Source: Pseudisothecium myosuroides
Taxonomy: Eukaryota; Streptophyta; Bryopsida; Hypnales; Lembophyllaceae
DNA length: 64,000 nt
Direction of reading: 5' to 3'
NCBI GenBank assembly: GCA_951799445.1
Contig: OX637296.1
Coordinates: 12,772,001 to 12,836,000 of the forward strand
Shown in pieces: positions 9,295 through 21,895 of the stretch. Position 1 is the stretch's first letter; each line of letters begins with the position of its first letter. The notes below the pieces were generated by a model, which saw nothing but the letters and a program-made list of their open reading frames with translations, did no database searches and had not been told where the DNA came from. A program made the translations under genes and the position numbers.

Positions 9295-10212
9295 CCCCTA
9301 AAGGACCAAGGCCTTTTATCTGCCAAAAAACACTCAAAACTGCCATATCTATAGCAAAGAGTAAAAAAAATTGAATTTTTTTTTCCATATCTAACCCTAG
9401 GATCTTACACCTAACTAGTATGAGAGCGTGTGGAAAAAATTTCAGAATTTTTGACCGCACAGATTGCAAGATATTTGTGTTTAAAGTGAAAAAAATAAGT
9501 TTTTCAGCACATTGTGGGACTAGATTTTTTGACTTTGAACATTTTTAACTTAAAATTTTTACACTACAGAGTTTCGAGCTTTAAATCTTTATAGTGGAGA
9601 ATTAAGTTGAGAGTCTAGGGGAAAAAAAAATTTCAAAAAAACTTAATTATCATTCTTAAAAAAATTGTTGAGTAGAAGTAGGTACGAGATAGAAGGAAAA
9701 TCTAAAATATTAATATATTTTAAATGGAATTCAAATGCACTAATCCTAATGGTGAGATTGTTTCAGCTATTAAATTAGACTAGGCAGAAAAAAGAAATTG
9801 AAACAATTGCATTCAGAAATGAATCCTACAAGTTATTTTTTTCAAGAAGATGCTCTAACTGCCCGAAAAACAAGAATGTCCATAACTTTCTCATAACAAA
9901 TTTAAATGAAATGATTCAAAGCTTTCTAGATAGAAAAAAATATAATCTATGAGAAAAAAAACTCAAAAAAAAAATTCAAATTTTTGTCCATTTTTTTTGT
10001 TGCCTGGGTTGCGTCCCGTCCCTTGTTTCGAGCTTATTTGATCATAACTTTTGTTCCTGGACGCCGATTGTGAAAGAAATTAAATTTTCACAAAGCTTAT
10101 CAGTTTTTCTCTCTCCAAAAAGAGTTTAAAAAAAATCACGACAAAATTTCAGCCCGTGGATACCTACCCGAAAACGCATTTGTCCCCCGAAGGGACAACA
10201 GTCCTTTAGGGG
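9295..10212 (+). mobile_element. TTAA-flanked element, subtype a (918 bp)
   Basis: Begins CCCCTAAAGGACC and ends GGTCC-TTTAGGGG-like (GTCCTTTAGGGG), flanked by TTAA at 9,291-9,294 and 10,213-10,216. Unit 2 has the uninterrupted site GCGGCCTTGAACTTC at 43,700. Only short ORFs, no transposase. TTAA target and CCC ends fit a non-autonomous piggyBac-type element; Kolobok elements also target TTAA. Confidence 0.85.
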
Positions 10213-10310
10213 TTAAACTTCTTGCTAATTAACCTGATTTTGATTTGAAGTTAGTAACCGTGAAAACAAACTACTTATTGAAAGTTCTACTCATCCATAC
10301 CTTAAGATAG

Positions 10311-11265
10311 GTGTTTTGTTTTGTTTTGTTTTGTTTTGTTTTGTTTGTCACGTCAAGATCTCCTGGACCGTGCGTCCCCCGGTGGCATGCTTGGTACCGT
10401 TGGAAATCCCTCGGCGGGGAGGGGTGCACGGGCTTGGTTTCGTCGCGTTTGGAGTTGCGGTGCAGAAGTTATTGAATTTCAAAGCATTTATGGGTCAAAA
10501 AAATTGGGAAATTACTTATACTTTGATTTTTGTCGCGTTCTTGGTACCGTGGGAAAGCTCTCAGTGAGGAGGGGTGCAGGGGCTTGATTTCGTGGCTCTT
10601 GGACCTACAGTGCGAAAGTTATGGATTTTTGAGTTATTTTTGGATCTTAAAAATTAGTAAATCATGTATCTTTTGAACCATGTGTCAATTTGTCACGTTC
10701 TTGGTACTGTTGGAAAGCCCTGGGCGAGTAGGGGTGCATGAGCTTTGTTTCATGGCGTTTGGACCTACAGAGGGAAAGTTATGGGTTTTGGAGTTATTTT
10801 TGGTTTTTTAAATGATTTTTACTTTTGTTTTGGGTGTGGCAACAGCACAGGGCAAAGTTATGGATTTTTGAGTTATTTTTGGATCTCAAAAATTAGTAAA
10901 TCATGTATCTTTTGAACCATGTGTCAATTTGCCACGTTTTTGGTACGGTTGGAAAGCCCTGGGCAAGGAGGGGTGCATGAGCTTTGTTTCATGGCATTTG
11001 GACCTACAGAGGGGTTTTTGAGTTATTTTTGGATCTTAAATTCTACAAAATTATGCTAAATTATGTATCTTTTGAACTGTGTGTCAATTTGTCACATTCT
11101 TGGTACCGTTGGAGAGCCCTCGGCGAGGAGGGGTGCACGGGCTTTGCTTTGTGGCGTTTGGACTTTAGAACTACGATGGGAAAGTTTTGGGTTTTTTAGT
11201 TATTTTTGGTTTTTAAAATGACTTTTATTTTTGTTTTGGTTGTGGCAACGGCACAGGGCTACACT
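10311..11265 (+). repeat. Degenerate tandem repeat block, unit 1 only
   Basis: Starts with a (TTTTG)n run, then five imperfect repeats of about 150-240 bases. Each carries GGTAC-GTTGGAAAGCCCT and GAGGGGTGCA (near 10,390, 10,540, 10,702, 10,942 and 11,101), then a CGTTTGGACCTACAG segment and a GAGTTATTTTTGG segment. It is more GC-rich than its surroundings. Unit 2 passes directly from CTACTCAT to TGCATGA at 43,785, so the block is an insertion here or a loss there. Confidence 0.7.
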
Positions 11266-11933
11266 AGTGTGCATGAATTTTGGTAGGAATATTGAGCTAG
11301 GTAGACCATTTTGATTTTTCAAGATTGTCCATGAGATTGATGAGATTGAGGTTTGAGTTTTATCATGATCTTTTTAGTCTTTTCCCCGATAAAGTGTAAC
11401 TGATATAAAACTTGGTATAATTTCACCAAAGAACGACCTGGTATACTTATTAAATATTGTATTACTCATTATTGTAATGATCATTAGATTCAATTCCACT
11501 TTTCTCATTGAAATTGTACCAATAGCTATCATTTAAATATCTAATATTAATCCCCAAAGTCACATTGTCTGCCCTACAAGGGACAACATGGATTTCGGAC
11601 AAGCTTGTATAACCTCGACTTTTGATGTAATTTTTTTTAAATTTTCTTAAGATAGAAAATCACATTAGCTTTCTAGGAATATAATTTTTATATCAATCAA
11701 TGTCCAAGAGCAAAAGTTATGCCACAATAAGTTCAAAATGGGGAGGCCATACAACAAAAAAAATCCTGAAAATTTTGAAATTACTATTTTATTTTATTTT
11801 TCATTTTCATAGATTATATTTTAGTCTACATGGAAAACTTTGATTCATTCCATTTGGTCCATTTGGACTGGTGATGTGAAAGTTATGGACTATGGAGTTT
11901 CTTGTTTTGCAAGCAATCATAGAAAGGTCTTAA
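11266..11933. other. AT-rich shared stretch
   Basis: Matches 43,790-45,405 of unit 2 once the two insertions there are removed. No coding potential seen. Confidence 0.5.
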
Positions 11934-12085
11934 TGGGCAATTTCATTAAAATGGCGGTATTCCAAGTGCCACTTTGATAGTGTGCTATTTTCACCATCTA
12001 GGATAGGTATAGATTTCAAAACGAATGTTTTGAACTAAAAATAAACCATTTTAAAGGAATATCACCATTTTAATGAAATTGCCCA
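11934..12085. mobile_element. TGGGCAATTTC element, old copy in unit 1
   Basis: 152 bases with 30-base inverted ends (TGGGCAATTTCATTAAAATG; right end CATTTTAATGAAATTGCCCA), flanked by TCTTAA at 11,928-11,933 and 12,086-12,091. The unit 2 copy (45,406-46,542) is at the same place, so the insertion predates the duplication; there it is split by a TTAA element. Confidence 0.8.
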
Positions 12086-13031
12086 TCTTAAGAAAATAAT
12101 CTATTAGATCCATTTTTGAAGGTTATTATATGAAGCACTTAATGTTGTTTTTGGCTATAGCACTGCCAATACTACAAGTACTACAAATATTGTGTAGGAG
12201 AAATGTAGTTTAAGACATGAAAATGAATTAAAAAACTTTTTTTAAATAAATTTAAAATCACTAAAAATTCATTAAGTATTAATAAAATAATTTAAAAAAT
12301 AATTAAAAATAGTTAAAAACATTTAAAAACATTAATAAAAAATAAAAAATAATGAAAGATAAAATTTAAAAATCAATAAAAATATATAAATGAATTAAAA
12401 ATAAATTTAAAAATCAGTGTTGTACAATGCAATACTTTTGACTACTACAAACTACTATTTTAGAGCTTGGAGGACCAAAAGTTGGAAGAAAATGGATACA
12501 TGAACATTTTGATTTTTAGAAAAATGCAAAAATCTGTTTTTCCTAACTTGCTCCTTTTCAACTATTTGTATTTTTGGAGGAAAAAATTGTATTCTCTACA
12601 CTTGCGCAAAGGTACTGCACTTTGAGCGCATCGGGAAGGTGGACACTTTTTTTTAGAAAATCTCTTTGTGGAATTGTGTAACTTTAATAGAAGTCCTCAT
12701 ATATGAATTTCGACCTTCAAATTTGCAATTCTGGATCAAAATAGTTATAAAATCCTCAAAATGGCAATAATAGAAATCCAATTGGAAACTATTTAAAAAT
12801 AATAAAATAATTTTAAAAAAGTAGAAAAAAATATTCAATGTCTACAACTACTACATATACCTTCATTGTACCTTCATTTCAAATTTCATATGAAAATGAC
12901 ATATGACACAAAAATTACGAAAAAAAACACATGTCTGAGGCCAAGGGGACAAAAAAAGGACAAATGTTTCTTGCAAAGTGCAATGACCTTTGAATTCAAT
13001 TTTTACAATTAAAAAATTTAATTCCATAGAA
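12086..13031. other. Very AT-rich stretch, no gene
   Basis: 12,220-12,420 is almost pure A/T with AATTAAAAA-like repeats. The remainder matches 46,543-48,612 of unit 2 apart from the hairpin element there. No gene seen. Confidence 0.5.
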
Positions 13032-13035
13032 TTAC

Positions 13036-13971
13036 CCCCTAAAGACCCAAGGCTTTTTTTCTGCCAAAAAACCATCAAAACTGCCATATCTATAGCAAGG
13101 AGTAAAAAAAAATGAAAAATGTTTTTTTTTCACATCTAACCGTAGGATCTTACACCTAACTAGTATGAGAATGTGTGGAAAAAATTTCAGAATTTTTGAC
13201 CGCTCAGATTGCAAGATATCTGCGTTTAAAAAGGAAAAAACAAGTATTTCAGCACATTGCGGGACTAGATTTTTTGACTTTAAACATTTTTAACTTAAAT
13301 TTTTTGCACTACAGAGTTTTGTGCTTCAAATCTTTATAGTGGAGAATTGAGTTGAGAGTCTAGGGGAAAAAAAAAATATTCAAAAAAACTTAATTATCAT
13401 TCCTAAAAAATTTATTAAGTAGAAGTAGATACGAGATAGAAGGAAAATCTAAAACATTAATATCTTTTAGATGGAATTAAAATACACTAATCCCAATGGT
13501 GAGATTGTTCTAGCAAGTAAACTAAACCATGAGAATTTTTTTTATTTTTTTAATTGCAAAAATAGCATTTAGAAATGCATCCTACAAGTTATTTTTTTCA
13601 AGAAGATGCTCTAACTGCCCGAAAAACAAGAATGTCCATAACTTTTTCATAACAAATCCAAATGAAATGAATCAAAGCTTTCCAGATAGACAAAAATATA
13701 ATATACAAGAAAAAAAATGTTTTTAGTAAAAAAAACAAAATTTTGCCAAATTTTTCTTGCTGCCCGGACTGCCCAGTTACAAAAAAAGTAACATATTTGG
13801 CCATAACTTTTGACTCCTATTTCCAAATGTGCTGAAATTTAGTGCATATGAAAGACATTCCTCGTGCCCACCTTCTATTAAAATTTCAGCTTAAAATATG
13901 GAAATCTCTAGTCACACGGACCTGCCCAAAATTTCTATAGAGCCAAAAAACGCATGCCGGTCCTTTAGGGG
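13036..13971 (+). mobile_element. TTAA-flanked element, subtype b (936 bp)
   Basis: Left half matches the 9,295 element. The last 230 or so bases are different (ATTTCAGCTTAAAATATGG, CGCATGCCGG) and match the elements at 32,294 and 59,779. Left flank TTAC is a mutated TTAA, right flank TTAA at 13,972. Absent from unit 2 at 48,613. Confidence 0.8.
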
Positions 13972-13975
13972 TTAA

Positions 13976-14544
13976 CCCTGGAGCGCTCCGACGTCCATTT
14001 TCTGGACGATGAACAGATTCAGATCCTTGTTTCTGTCTCATTCCTGCTTGGATGAAAGTCATCCTAATTTTGGGTGATACTTTATCAAGTTGTTGTCCTA
14101 TCCATTGGTTGGATTTGGTGTTACTAGAGTATATACATTTCTAAAATTACAAATGTGGAAGTATGTCAAGTGGTCAATTTGCATTGACTTTAGTTCAAAA
14201 CTAGATGTGCAAAAATGAGGTCAAAGATGTAAAGGTCACAAAAATTTCAAAAAATCACCAGATGAAGAGAACCTCATTTCAAATCCATTCCAACAAGTTT
14301 TACTCAAAAAATGATAATATTTTACTTGTAATTGAATTTAGAAGGAATTCTGAAATTTTCTTTTCAAAATTTATAGAAAATGATTGGTGATGGCATTAGT
14401 AGATCTAACCGTACGGATAGAATTTAAAAATCAAAATCTACAGCTTTCATTTGTATACCAATTCCAAAATATTCTTCCAAATTGTAGTTTATAATGTTTT
14501 TTCTCAAATCGTCAATTTTGGAGATGAATCCAAACGTTTAGGGG
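13976..14544. mobile_element. Second TTAA-bounded insert (569 bp), unit 1
   Basis: Lies between TTAA at 13,972-13,975 (shared with the preceding element) and TTAA at 14,545-14,548. Starts CCCTGGAGCG and ends CGTTTAGGGG, so the ends match only over the first few bases. Unit 2 has a single TTAA (ATGGTTAAATATG) for both inserts. The 13,036 element probably landed in this one's left TTAA. Confidence 0.6.
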
Positions 14545-14548
14545 TTAA

Positions 14549-14784
14549 GTATGTTTTCTAGAACAATCTCACCATTTGGATTAGTGTGTTTTAAGTCCAT
14601 CTTAAAGCTATTAACAATTTAGTTTTCCTTCAATCTCATATCATGTACTTAACAATTTCTTAAGGAATGAATATCAAGTATTTTTTTTGAATTTTTTCCC
14701 TAGACTTTCAGCTCACATCTTCAATATAAAAATATTTAAATCAAAATGTTTAGTACAAAAATTTTAAACTAAGAAGATTCAAAG
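14549..14784. other. AT-rich shared stretch
   Basis: Matches 48,613-48,842 of unit 2; no feature seen. Confidence 0.4.
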
Positions 14785-15711
14785 AGGTGATTGCAAGAAT
14801 TGGTGCCAATTGATTTTGGCATCACATACCGGTATAATGTGACAAACTTGTCTTTTGCTATGACTTTTGAAGCATGAAGTTGATCATCTTGAAATTAGAT
14901 GTTTTGATAGTTATCAAATGCCTTCTTTTTTTGGAATTAAAAATCATTATATATTTAAAAATCAATTTTGTTAATTTGTCTCACTTTGAGTTTTAAGAGG
15001 TTTTAGTATTATGGGCAATTTCTTTAAAATGGCGGTATTCCAAGTGCCACTTTGACGATGTGGGATTTTCACCATCTAGGATTAGTATAGATTTTAGAAC
15101 AGCTGTTCTAAACCATCTAGGACAGGTATAGATTTCAAAATGGCCGTTCTGAATTGTTTCATGCCATTTAAAAAAAATATCGCCATTTTAACGAAATTGC
15201 CATTATTAGTCCAGCCTCCAAAATTAATGATTTAGAGCTGAAATTTCTATGGTCTCTTTCCACAGTAGGCAAGCATGTTTCTACCTAGAGGCATCTAAAA
15301 ATATATCGTTTTATGTCCTCCACACTCATATAAATAGGACTTCCTTGCGCTTGCACTTTTTAACATTGGAGATGGTTTTAAGATCATTTAAAAAAAAATA
15401 TCATCACCATCAAGTCCTTATAAATAGCCAATTTTCAGTTAATTTTTTTAAACTATGGTTGATTTATCAAAAATTAAAAATTGGACATACCCCTTTTCAA
15501 TGAAAAAATGGGACATAGTATTGGTGGGTACGAGTAAGATTGTGTAGTATTCAAATTTGACACTTGTCAATAGTAAAATAGATCTACAATACGATTGATA
15601 GATGAAAATCAACCAACAAGGTTTCCTTTCTAGTACTCATAATATTGAGTGCCCAAACTCCAAAGTTTGACAAAACACTATGAAATTGACCACCAATTCT
15701 TGCAATCATCC
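14785..15711. mobile_element. Old GGGTGATTGCA-type element, unit 1
   Basis: Left end AGGTGATTGCAAGAATTGG, right end CCACCAATTCTTGCAATCATC: short inverted ends of the GGGTGATTGCA family. The same element is in unit 2 (48,843-49,572), so it predates the duplication. Here it contains the insertion at 15,012. Confidence 0.6.
15012..15202. mobile_element. TGGGCAATTTC element nested, unit 1 only
   Basis: Inverted ends TGGGCAATTTCTTTAAAATG and CATTTTAACGAAATTGCCA; the interior has AGGA(C/T)AGGTATAGATTTC-like repeats. Flanks GTATTA and TTATTA approximate the 6-base duplication. Unit 2 lacks it at 49,085. Confidence 0.75.
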
Positions 15712-16345
15712 AAAGTCAAATAATCTAATTGAAAAACATGCTCAAAAATCCACTTTTTTCATTTTAAACACAAATATGTTACAATCTACATAGTGAAATT
15801 TTTTTTATTTTTCTTCTCCACATTATTATATTAGTGTAATGCAAGATCATATGGTTAATTAGGTCTGCAAAAAAAAATAATAAAGTTTTTTATTCTTCGC
15901 AATAGAAATGACAATTTTGAATGGGTTTTGATGAAAAAAGGGCCTTGGGATTTTAGGAATTAACACTTGATACAAATGAAAATGTTGCCTATGAAAATGC
16001 GATCATAAATTTGTAAGTGACATTTTGTGAATTCAAGAAGCTAGTTGCAAGTAGCTTCATGATTGTCTTGTCTGATAGAAAAATTGGTGGTCACCGTATT
16101 GGATATTTGACGTTGCACGTTGTATTAAACAAGTGTTGAGTATGCATGATATTTTTGTTGAATAATAAGGTTTTAGAATTTGAAAATTTTTAATCCTGTA
16201 GTAAATAGATTGGTTCTATGTGGTTGGCTCTCAAGAGTGACGTAGAAAGCCAAAACTACATCATCAAGGGTGATTACTAATAAGGCCAATTGCGGGTAGG
16301 CACATATGCAAGTGGATGAAGGGGTGACCAAGCATGTGGCTTCAA
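15712..16345. other. AT-rich shared stretch
   Basis: Matches 49,573-51,029 of unit 2, which carries an extra element at 49,823. No gene seen. Confidence 0.4.
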
Positions 16346-16608
16346 GGATGATTGCAAGAAACACCTGTACTATTTCTTGTCACACGTCAAAAGTCGATCC
16401 TGTTTTTTGGCCATAACTTTTGCATTCTTGTTCCAAATGACTCAAAATTTATAAATAAGGTATTTCGGACTATTATATACCTTGTCTAATTTTTGGAATT
16501 TTTAAAGATGTTTTACTATCCAAAAATAGCCCGTGATTTTATATCACAATATTCAATTTGGAGGGGGGGAGAGCAAAGTAGTAACCAAAAAAACAAATTT
16601 GGAACTAA

Positions 16609-19600
16609 GGTTGACGGATTGGAACGTTTGGGGCCAATTTGCGTCCAAATTTCGGACGTCCGGACACAACAGGCATAGTAGACGCTTGGGTAAATCGGCG
16701 GTTGGCCGAATTTACCTCGACGGACAGCCTGTTTACTAGCGGACGGGCGGTCGGATGGCGGAATTTTGGGCGGACGGCCATTTTCCTAGCGGACGGTCGG
16801 TTGGACGGGCAACAAAGTATTGGACAGGTGGTCAGACAGTCATTCAGGCGGTCAGACTGTCGGACGGCGGATGGCGGACAATGGACGCCGCTTCTTTTTT
16901 AATTTCTGACTGCAGTTTTTGGACTTTTCGAGCGTGTAATATACCGTTGGAAAGCCAAGCAACCAGTGAGCCTCGAATTTCAGGAAGGGCTCTTTCCATC
17001 TGGACCCTTTAGATGGTTGGACGGTGGAGATGGGTTGGGCGGGTCTGGTTCGTTGCTTGGCTTGGTAACCTGGTTGCTTGGGTGAGTTTCGAGATGCACT
17101 GCCATGAACTAAATTGAATAAACTCATTAAATAAACTCTCTTGTTTGGTGGCTGCTAAACTTAGTCTTAGTTGGCTGGCTATACTTGGATTGCTTGCTAT
17201 GCATATAACTTAAGTAGGACACTAAATTCAGCCCATGAAGTGGGCTCAGCAGTATAATTTTGGGCGGTTCACCGGGGATAAAAGTAAAAAAAAGCCCTCT
17301 ATTTTGAGCCGTGTTTAGGGTATGTTCTAAAATTCAGCTAGCTAGTTTGGGGTCTCTGATTGCGAATATGAATTCAAAATTTGCAAAACAACTTAAGAGA
17401 AAAATGAAAGAAATTCATCATTTTTTCAAGGGTTAAAAATCCTGCATTTTCACCCTTTGTGGGACGGGTTTAGCATCCCTCTGCTTATAAAGTGATGAAG
17501 GTCACAATTTGATCATATTCAAACGGATTGTCCTCCCTCAATCTCTCGAAGAATTTGTTGATGAATTTTAATAATACATTCCATCCTCAAATTGTCAATA
17601 CCTTAATCCTAACCCCCTAATGTATATTAATAAATGAAATTTGACATACTTCGGATATATCACATTGTAGGATTCATAGTATTTCATACATAGTCATTAA
17701 TATTATAAAGGTATGACAAAAATCACAATATGATTTCAAGATGTTTACTTAAATCATAAACTTTATCATCATTACGTTACTAATCCATAAACTTTCTATC
17801 CCTATTATAGTTTAGAAGATTTTCTCCAATGCTCTTAAATACTCTTGAATGTTCTTTTCTTTACATCTTAAGAGTACCTTCTCTTTGATTGATTCTTACT
17901 AAATTCCCTCGTACAATGCCAAATGTCTTCAGTGTGCATAAAATCACTACTCTTAGAGTGTTACATTTCAACCCATCACAACAAATTTTATACATTGATT
18001 GTCGATATAGTATTCATTATTATGTAAAAATTGTAAAGGAATGGAGTTCAAAAATGTAGGGGTTAATGCAATTTTATTTTCTCCGTTATATCAATTGTGA
18101 CTAACGTTAGTGACTTCTATTTAAGGAGTCAGTGACATTAATCAAACTTGACATTTACTTTTAAGTTTAATGTCTAAATGACCATCTACCTAAACACAAC
18201 ATTGTAATAATGAAAATTTGTACCCATTTAAAATTAATTAACATGCACTTATAACACAATTGTCCTAATGAAAGACCATCTTTATAGATTTTTGTTAATG
18301 CAAAATATTGGTGATTTGCAATCTTTCATCTAGTTATAATTAAAAAATGTAAGATTGAAATTTATACAAAACCTAGGTGATTGCAATCATAGATACCATA
18401 TGGATAGAATTTAAAATCATGAATGTCCAACTTTTATTATACATCAAGTTACACATATAATGTTATTATATATGTTCAAAGCTTTATGATATGTGTATTT
18501 ATGGCAATTCCAGTGTATGTTAGTGAGTATTATTTGAATATGTTCGAAGAAGTTAACCCCTAAAGTCCCAAGGCATTTCCTAGTATTTTTTGCATCAAAA
18601 AACATTGAAAACTACCATTTCTAATGCATTGATTGAAAAAAATGTACAAGATGTTCTATTTCAGAATTTAACTATAGGATCTTGTAATAAACTTACATGA
18701 GATAATGTGGTAAAAATTTCATGAAGTTTGACCGTACGGATTGAAAGATAATTGCATTCAAAGTGAAAAGTTTTATTTTGTTTTGCCTTGCCCGAAAATT
18801 TCAGATGGCTTTGACCGTCTCTTGTGGTCAAGTTTTACACTATGGACTTCAAATTTAATTTTTTTACATAATCAATATCATGTTAGGCATATGTCCACCA
18901 ATTTTCAAGTCAATCCAAGACATGGAACGCATCCTAAAAAATCCTACAATGTGACTATGTCCCACGATTTGACAATACACTATTCAATTTTTGCATACAT
19001 TTTTCCATCACATAGTTCAAAAACCTAGTAATTCAAACGGTGGATTGAAGGATATAATCATAATTGACAAGCCAAAAAAAAAATTCAAAAATTCAAAAAT
19101 CTGTAGTTCAAAAATTCAAAAAATAAGTCAATTTTTAGTACAAAGTGAGCTTCAAAATATGGGGCAGCTCTTGAATAATGGATTGCCCACTATTCCTGGG
19201 ATATTCCCTTGGAGTTCCCAAACTATTTTTGTGTCCTCTAAGTTTTCTTTCTTTTCTTTATGTTCTCTTGAGTTCCCGATGCAATTCAAAATCTCTTCAC
19301 ATGTGACTAATAAATGTCCCTAACCTCAAGAGTAGGGGTACTCACATTAATAAAATGTAAATTAATTTTTTTGAAAGCTTAATCTTAATTAAAGATATAA
19401 AGAAAAATGGAAGTGAAGCATTTGAAGTACAAAAGATTGTGCATGCAATATGAATTTAGTTCAAAAGTGTAAATGAACTCATTTCTAAAATTGTTGTAAA
19501 CATTAACTTGTAAATGTCTAAAGGCTTTAGGCAATACCGAAAGCTATTGTGAACTGATGTTTCTTTAACATTTATTTAGATTCAACTCTAACAAGTATAT

Positions 19601-20570
19601 ATATGTCATCCTTATTAAAAGACATCCATACAATTGAATTTGAAATAAAATACATAGATGTTTTTCAAATGAATTTATAGAATAAAACTTCTAAAATTCA
19701 CTAAAATTACAATTTCAACACTTTCATTTTGTAATTTTTCATGATTGGTTGAAAGAGTAGTGAAGTGGTTTATTTGGGATTTGTTCTATAAAGGTGTCTT
19801 CAACTTTTCTTGAATGCAATGAGATGAGAGTTTCATAGGTTGAAATAATGCACATTATGCAAAACTTGATTCAATATTGTACATGAAATTCTTTTGGCCA
19901 ATCATTCCAACATTCATGAGATAATGAAATTTTTTTATTTTTCATATAATGAAAATAATAATATTATATGTTTAACTTGATGTATAAATAAAAGTTGGAC
20001 ATTCCTAATTTTAAATTCTATCCATATGATATTTATGATTGCAATCACCTAGGTTTTGTATAAATTACTCTCAAGACCTTTCCAACGGTATATTACACGC
20101 CCCAAAATTCCAAAAATTGAAGTCAAAAATTGCAAAAGAAGTTGACTGGTAGCTCATAGTCGACGTCTGCGCAACCGTCCGCCTCGTTCTCCTGTCTGCC
20201 TGTCCCATTCCATCCGCCCAATCAAGCGGACGGGATCTTGCCGTCAAATGGAGCAGACGCCTCATCATCCGTTTCTTACAGCCGTTGGATCTTGCGGACG
20301 GGCTCGCGTACGACAAAGCGGACAGGCGGACAGCCATTGCGACCGTGGTCTAGCCATCGGATTAGACGGACGCCACACGGTCTATGGAATCTCGGTCGTT
20401 GGATCTGGCAGACGACGACGCGGACAGGCGCGGTTGGGGCGGACGGGGGCAGGTTGTCCGCATTGCGGACAGCTATTATTTTTAACCCCAGGTAAAACCC
20501 CGAATTTCTAAATGGCGGAAGACGTCCGGGGAGGTGCCAGACGCGGACGCCGGACATCCAGCCAACCCTG
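16609..20570. mobile_element. Mutator-like element with long inverted ends, unit 1 only
   Basis: About 3.96 kb absent from unit 2 (near 51,280). It is flanked by the 11-base near-identical repeats TTTGGAACTAA (16,598-16,608) and TTTGAAACTAA (20,571-20,581). The terminal few hundred bases are imperfect inverted repeats: GTAATATACCGTTGGAAAG at 16,935 is mirrored by CTTTCCAACGGTATATTAC at about 20,079. Both ends are rich in GCGGACGG-type repeats, and GC content is far above the surroundings. Long inverted ends and a 9-11 base duplication fit Mutator-like elements. No transposase is seen between the ends, so it is non-autonomous. Confidence 0.7.
18359..20066. mobile_element. 1.7-kb inverted-repeat element nested in the 4-kb element
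   Basis: Ends are inverted repeats of about 110 bases: left AATTTATACAAAACCTAGGT, right its complement ending at 20,066, both carrying GATTGCAATCAT and a CCATATGGATAGAATTTAAA-like segment. The interior is AT-rich and includes TTAACCCCTAAAGTCCCAAGG at 18,554, a TTAA-element left end without a matching right end. Confidence 0.6.
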
Positions 20571-21302
20571 TTTGAAACTAAAATTTAGAAGAAATGGTCT
20601 TCTAGAGCTATTATCTACATTAGAAGGGATTTGGGGCCAAGAAAGAGACGTTTTGGGCCCATTCCCCAATCAGTCCCCATGCTGTGAACAGTGGTATGGG
20701 CTGTCAGAAAAAAATATTTAAAAAATAAAAATAAAAATAAAAATTTCATTTTTTTTTGGGGGGGGGGAAATTGTTTTTGTCGAAGTTCAACCATGTCACC
20801 CTGCTGCAATGGCACAGTTCTAGCAGTCGTGAACTTATCAAAACTTGTAGAAGAACTCGTGGAAACTTGTGGTCCTTTAGAGGGCCCAAATTCTCTCTAA
20901 TGCAGGAATTCTAGAAATAGTTAATTTTATGTGGTGTAGAAGTTCACAAAACAAGCTTCATTCAACTGGCATTTCAAAACATGTAAAATATTATTTTGGT
21001 GGTTCTTTTGGTGAATGACCGTCTTCATATAGTTGTTAAAAATGTACAATTTTTTATTTTTAATTAATTAAAACATCAAAGTATCTATTTTCTTAAGATT
21101 TGACGCTTTTCTAGTTTTCCTACTTAGAAAATTTTCCTATGCTTTTCTTTTGATGGGTACCTTCATCTTAAAGGTATATACATTAGCCATATTTTTAAAA
21201 AAATTTAATAAAAATTACTTTTCTAATTTTGGAGTACTCCAAAAAAATCATGAGTATTGTTAAAGAATGCAACAAACGGTACAGGTGTTTTTTACAATCA
21301 TC

Positions 21303-21895
21303 CTCAAGGGTGGACCATGAGTGGCTTGAAGGGGTGAATGTGGGTCCCTCAACAGGCGACTAAGAGTGGTTGAAGGGAAACCGCGGAAAGTGTTGAAGAA
21401 GAATAATGACCTAATTGGAAATTATCCTTTTAGTATAATAAGTTTGTTCCAAGGGAGACGGTCAAGTAGGAATTCTATACTAATAGGTTCAATATCTAAA
21501 ATCAAAATATCTTGATTTAAATTCAATAATCCAACTTGGAATTTTATAGCCAAAAACATTACTACAATGACACTGCAAACTCAAGTTTGGAATCACTATT
21601 TGTAACTTATTGCTCAACAAGCATTTCTAATAACATCTGTATTCCACTCAGGCCATCACTTATTTCCATTTGGATATTGACTAAACAACATAACATTCAG
21701 ACAACAAGACTACCAACTAGATTTTACCGATTGCAAACCCATAATTTGACAAATCTTATCACAATACATTCGTACACTTCACATAGAGATCAATTAGCTT
21801 TGAATTTTATTATATTAATCCGTTGTGGTGAGCATATCACCATGTAGATCTTGCAATGTTCTACAACCCACTACTAAGTTTCTAACTCTACATCT
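21303..21895. other. Unit-diverged stretch, no gene
   Basis: The first 100 bases match 51,752-51,860; the rest is not alignable to unit 2. No conserved frame supports a gene. Confidence 0.4.

Larger units (their letters stand above)
16346..21302. mobile_element. GGGTGATTGCA element split by a 4-kb insert
   Basis: The left part starts GGATGATTGCAAGAAACACC and the right part ends TACAATCATCC. The uninterrupted 722-base copy is at 51,030-51,751 in unit 2, so this insertion predates the duplication. Here it is split by the element at 16,609-20,570. Confidence 0.65.

Noticed and set aside
9295..10212. The 0.92-kb repeats as LTRs of a retrotransposon
   Set aside because: They begin and end as short inverted repeats with TTAA flanks, occur in both orientations, and enclose no gag-pol type frame.
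20700..20770. G-rich run (GGGGGGGGGG) after a T-run as a structural signal
   Set aside because: Low-complexity tract near the end of a degraded element; not present in unit 2.
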